Source of the DNA: Tubulanus polymorphus | Lineage: Eukaryota; Nemertea; Palaeonemertea; Tubulaniformes; Tubulanidae | DNA: 64,000 nucleotides | Direction: 5' to 3' | Assembly (NCBI RefSeq): GCF_964204645.1 | Contig: NC_134035.1 | Coordinates: forward strand, 12,691,951 to 12,755,950 | Part shown: positions 63,300 to 64,000 of the stretch, in pieces | Numbering within the stretch: the stretch's first letter is position 1 | How the letters are laid out: each line of letters begins with the position of its first letter | Program-made: the position numbers and the translations under genes | The notes under the pieces: model-generated | Told to the model about the DNA's origin: nothing | Database searches by the model: none | What the model saw: the letters and a program-made list of their open reading frames with translations, nothing else

Positions 63300-64000
63300 A
63301 ATGTTTCCTTGAGCTAGTGTAGCTCATTCAACGTTTCGACTTTATCCTAATAGTCATCTTCAGGAATACTGCATTCCTTGAGCTAGTGTAGCTCATTCAA
63401 CGTTTCGACTATATCCTAATAGTCATCTTCAGGAATACTGCATTCCTTGAGCTAGTGTAGCTCATTCAACGTTTCGACTTTATCCTAATAGTCATCTTCA
63501 GGAATACTGTATTCCTTGAGCTAGTGTAGCTCATTCAACGTTTCGACTATATCCTAATAGTCATCTTCAGGAATACTGTATTCCTTGAGCTAGTGTAGTT
63601 TATTCAACGTTTCGACTATATCCTAATAGTCATCTTCAGGAATACTGTATTCCTTGAGCTAGTGTAGTTTATTCGATGTTTCGATTATATCCTTATAGTC
63701 ATCATCAGGAATACTGTATTCCTTGAGCTAGTGTAGTTTATTCGATGTTTCGACTTGATCCTAATAGTCATCTTCAGGAATACTGTATTCCTTGAACTAA
63801 TGTAGTTTATTCGATGTTTCGACTATATCCTAATAGTCATCTTCAGGAATACTGTATTCCTTGAGCTAGTGTAGTTTATTCGATGTTTCGATTGTATCCT
63901 AATAGTCTTCTTCAGGAATACTGTATTCCTTGAGCTAGTGTAGTTTATTCAACGTTTCGACTATATCCTAATAGTCATCTTCAGGAATACTGTATTCCTT
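63300..64000. repeat. 69-bp minisatellite, second array (runs off the window)
   Basis: At least ten units of the same 69-bp repeat as 18690-19385, in the same orientation (e.g. unit starts 63321 and 63390). Early units carry AGCTCATTC and later ones AGTTTATTC or TTCGATGTTTCG, so variants are clustered as expected from local amplification. Preceded by AATACCACAATGAGG...AAAATG. Confidence 0.9.

Overview
The window is nuclear DNA of a metazoan, most likely an invertebrate bilaterian and plausibly a spiralian (mollusc, annelid or brachiopod type). It has GT-AG introns of a few hundred bases, animal gene families throughout, and AT-rich intergenic DNA full of short inverted-repeat elements, tandem satellites and LINE fragments. 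The species cannot be fixed from the sequence alone. All gene models below were assembled by eye from splice signals, phase agreement and remembered family alignments. No search was run.

Layout. 22-6418 (-): first 470 residues of DDB1, running off the left edge. 8375-9808 (+): a type II membrane GT32 glycosyltransferase. 10689-17822 (+): a 2284-residue acidic Ser-rich protein, almost all in one exon, carrying at least five helices that fit the PKA regulatory-subunit anchoring pattern (putative AKAP). 18248-26608 (-): DDX51 RNA helicase in 14 exons, one of them 22 nt. 26.6-30.9 kb: repeats. 30910-32306 (-): one two-cistron gene encoding UQCC5 (SMIM4) and then UQCC6 (BRAWNIN), with stop and next start 19 nt apart in the same exon. 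33.9-39.65 kb: a roughly 3-kb unit duplicated in tandem, each copy holding a foldback-like element. 39.65-47.3 kb: AT-rich DNA with degenerate repeats and one orphan coding-like exon. 47353-50436 (-): FICD, the ER protein AMPylase, with a histidine-rich repeat tail. 51632-53439 (+): TMEM53/DUF829-like hydrolase with one apparent frameshift. 55667-56404 (+): Pro/Tyr-rich four-pass membrane protein. 57524-59583 (-): Shisa/WBP1-like single-pass protein with two cysteine-rich modules and a PPxY motif. 62301-63194 (-): C-terminal exons of a phospholipase C, running off the right edge.

How the genes relate. Most neighbours are unrelated housekeeping or membrane genes. The exception is UQCC5-UQCC6: both products are small inner-membrane proteins of the mitochondrial complex III (cytochrome b) assembly pathway, and here they appear to come from one mRNA. 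The same pairing is known in Drosophila (sloth1/sloth2).

Repeats. Several families recur: at least five inverted-repeat (MITE-like) families, some nested in each other; a 69-bp minisatellite in two distant introns; a tRNA-like SINE; LINE remnants with (TTA)n tails; and a module with conserved hairpins present three times.
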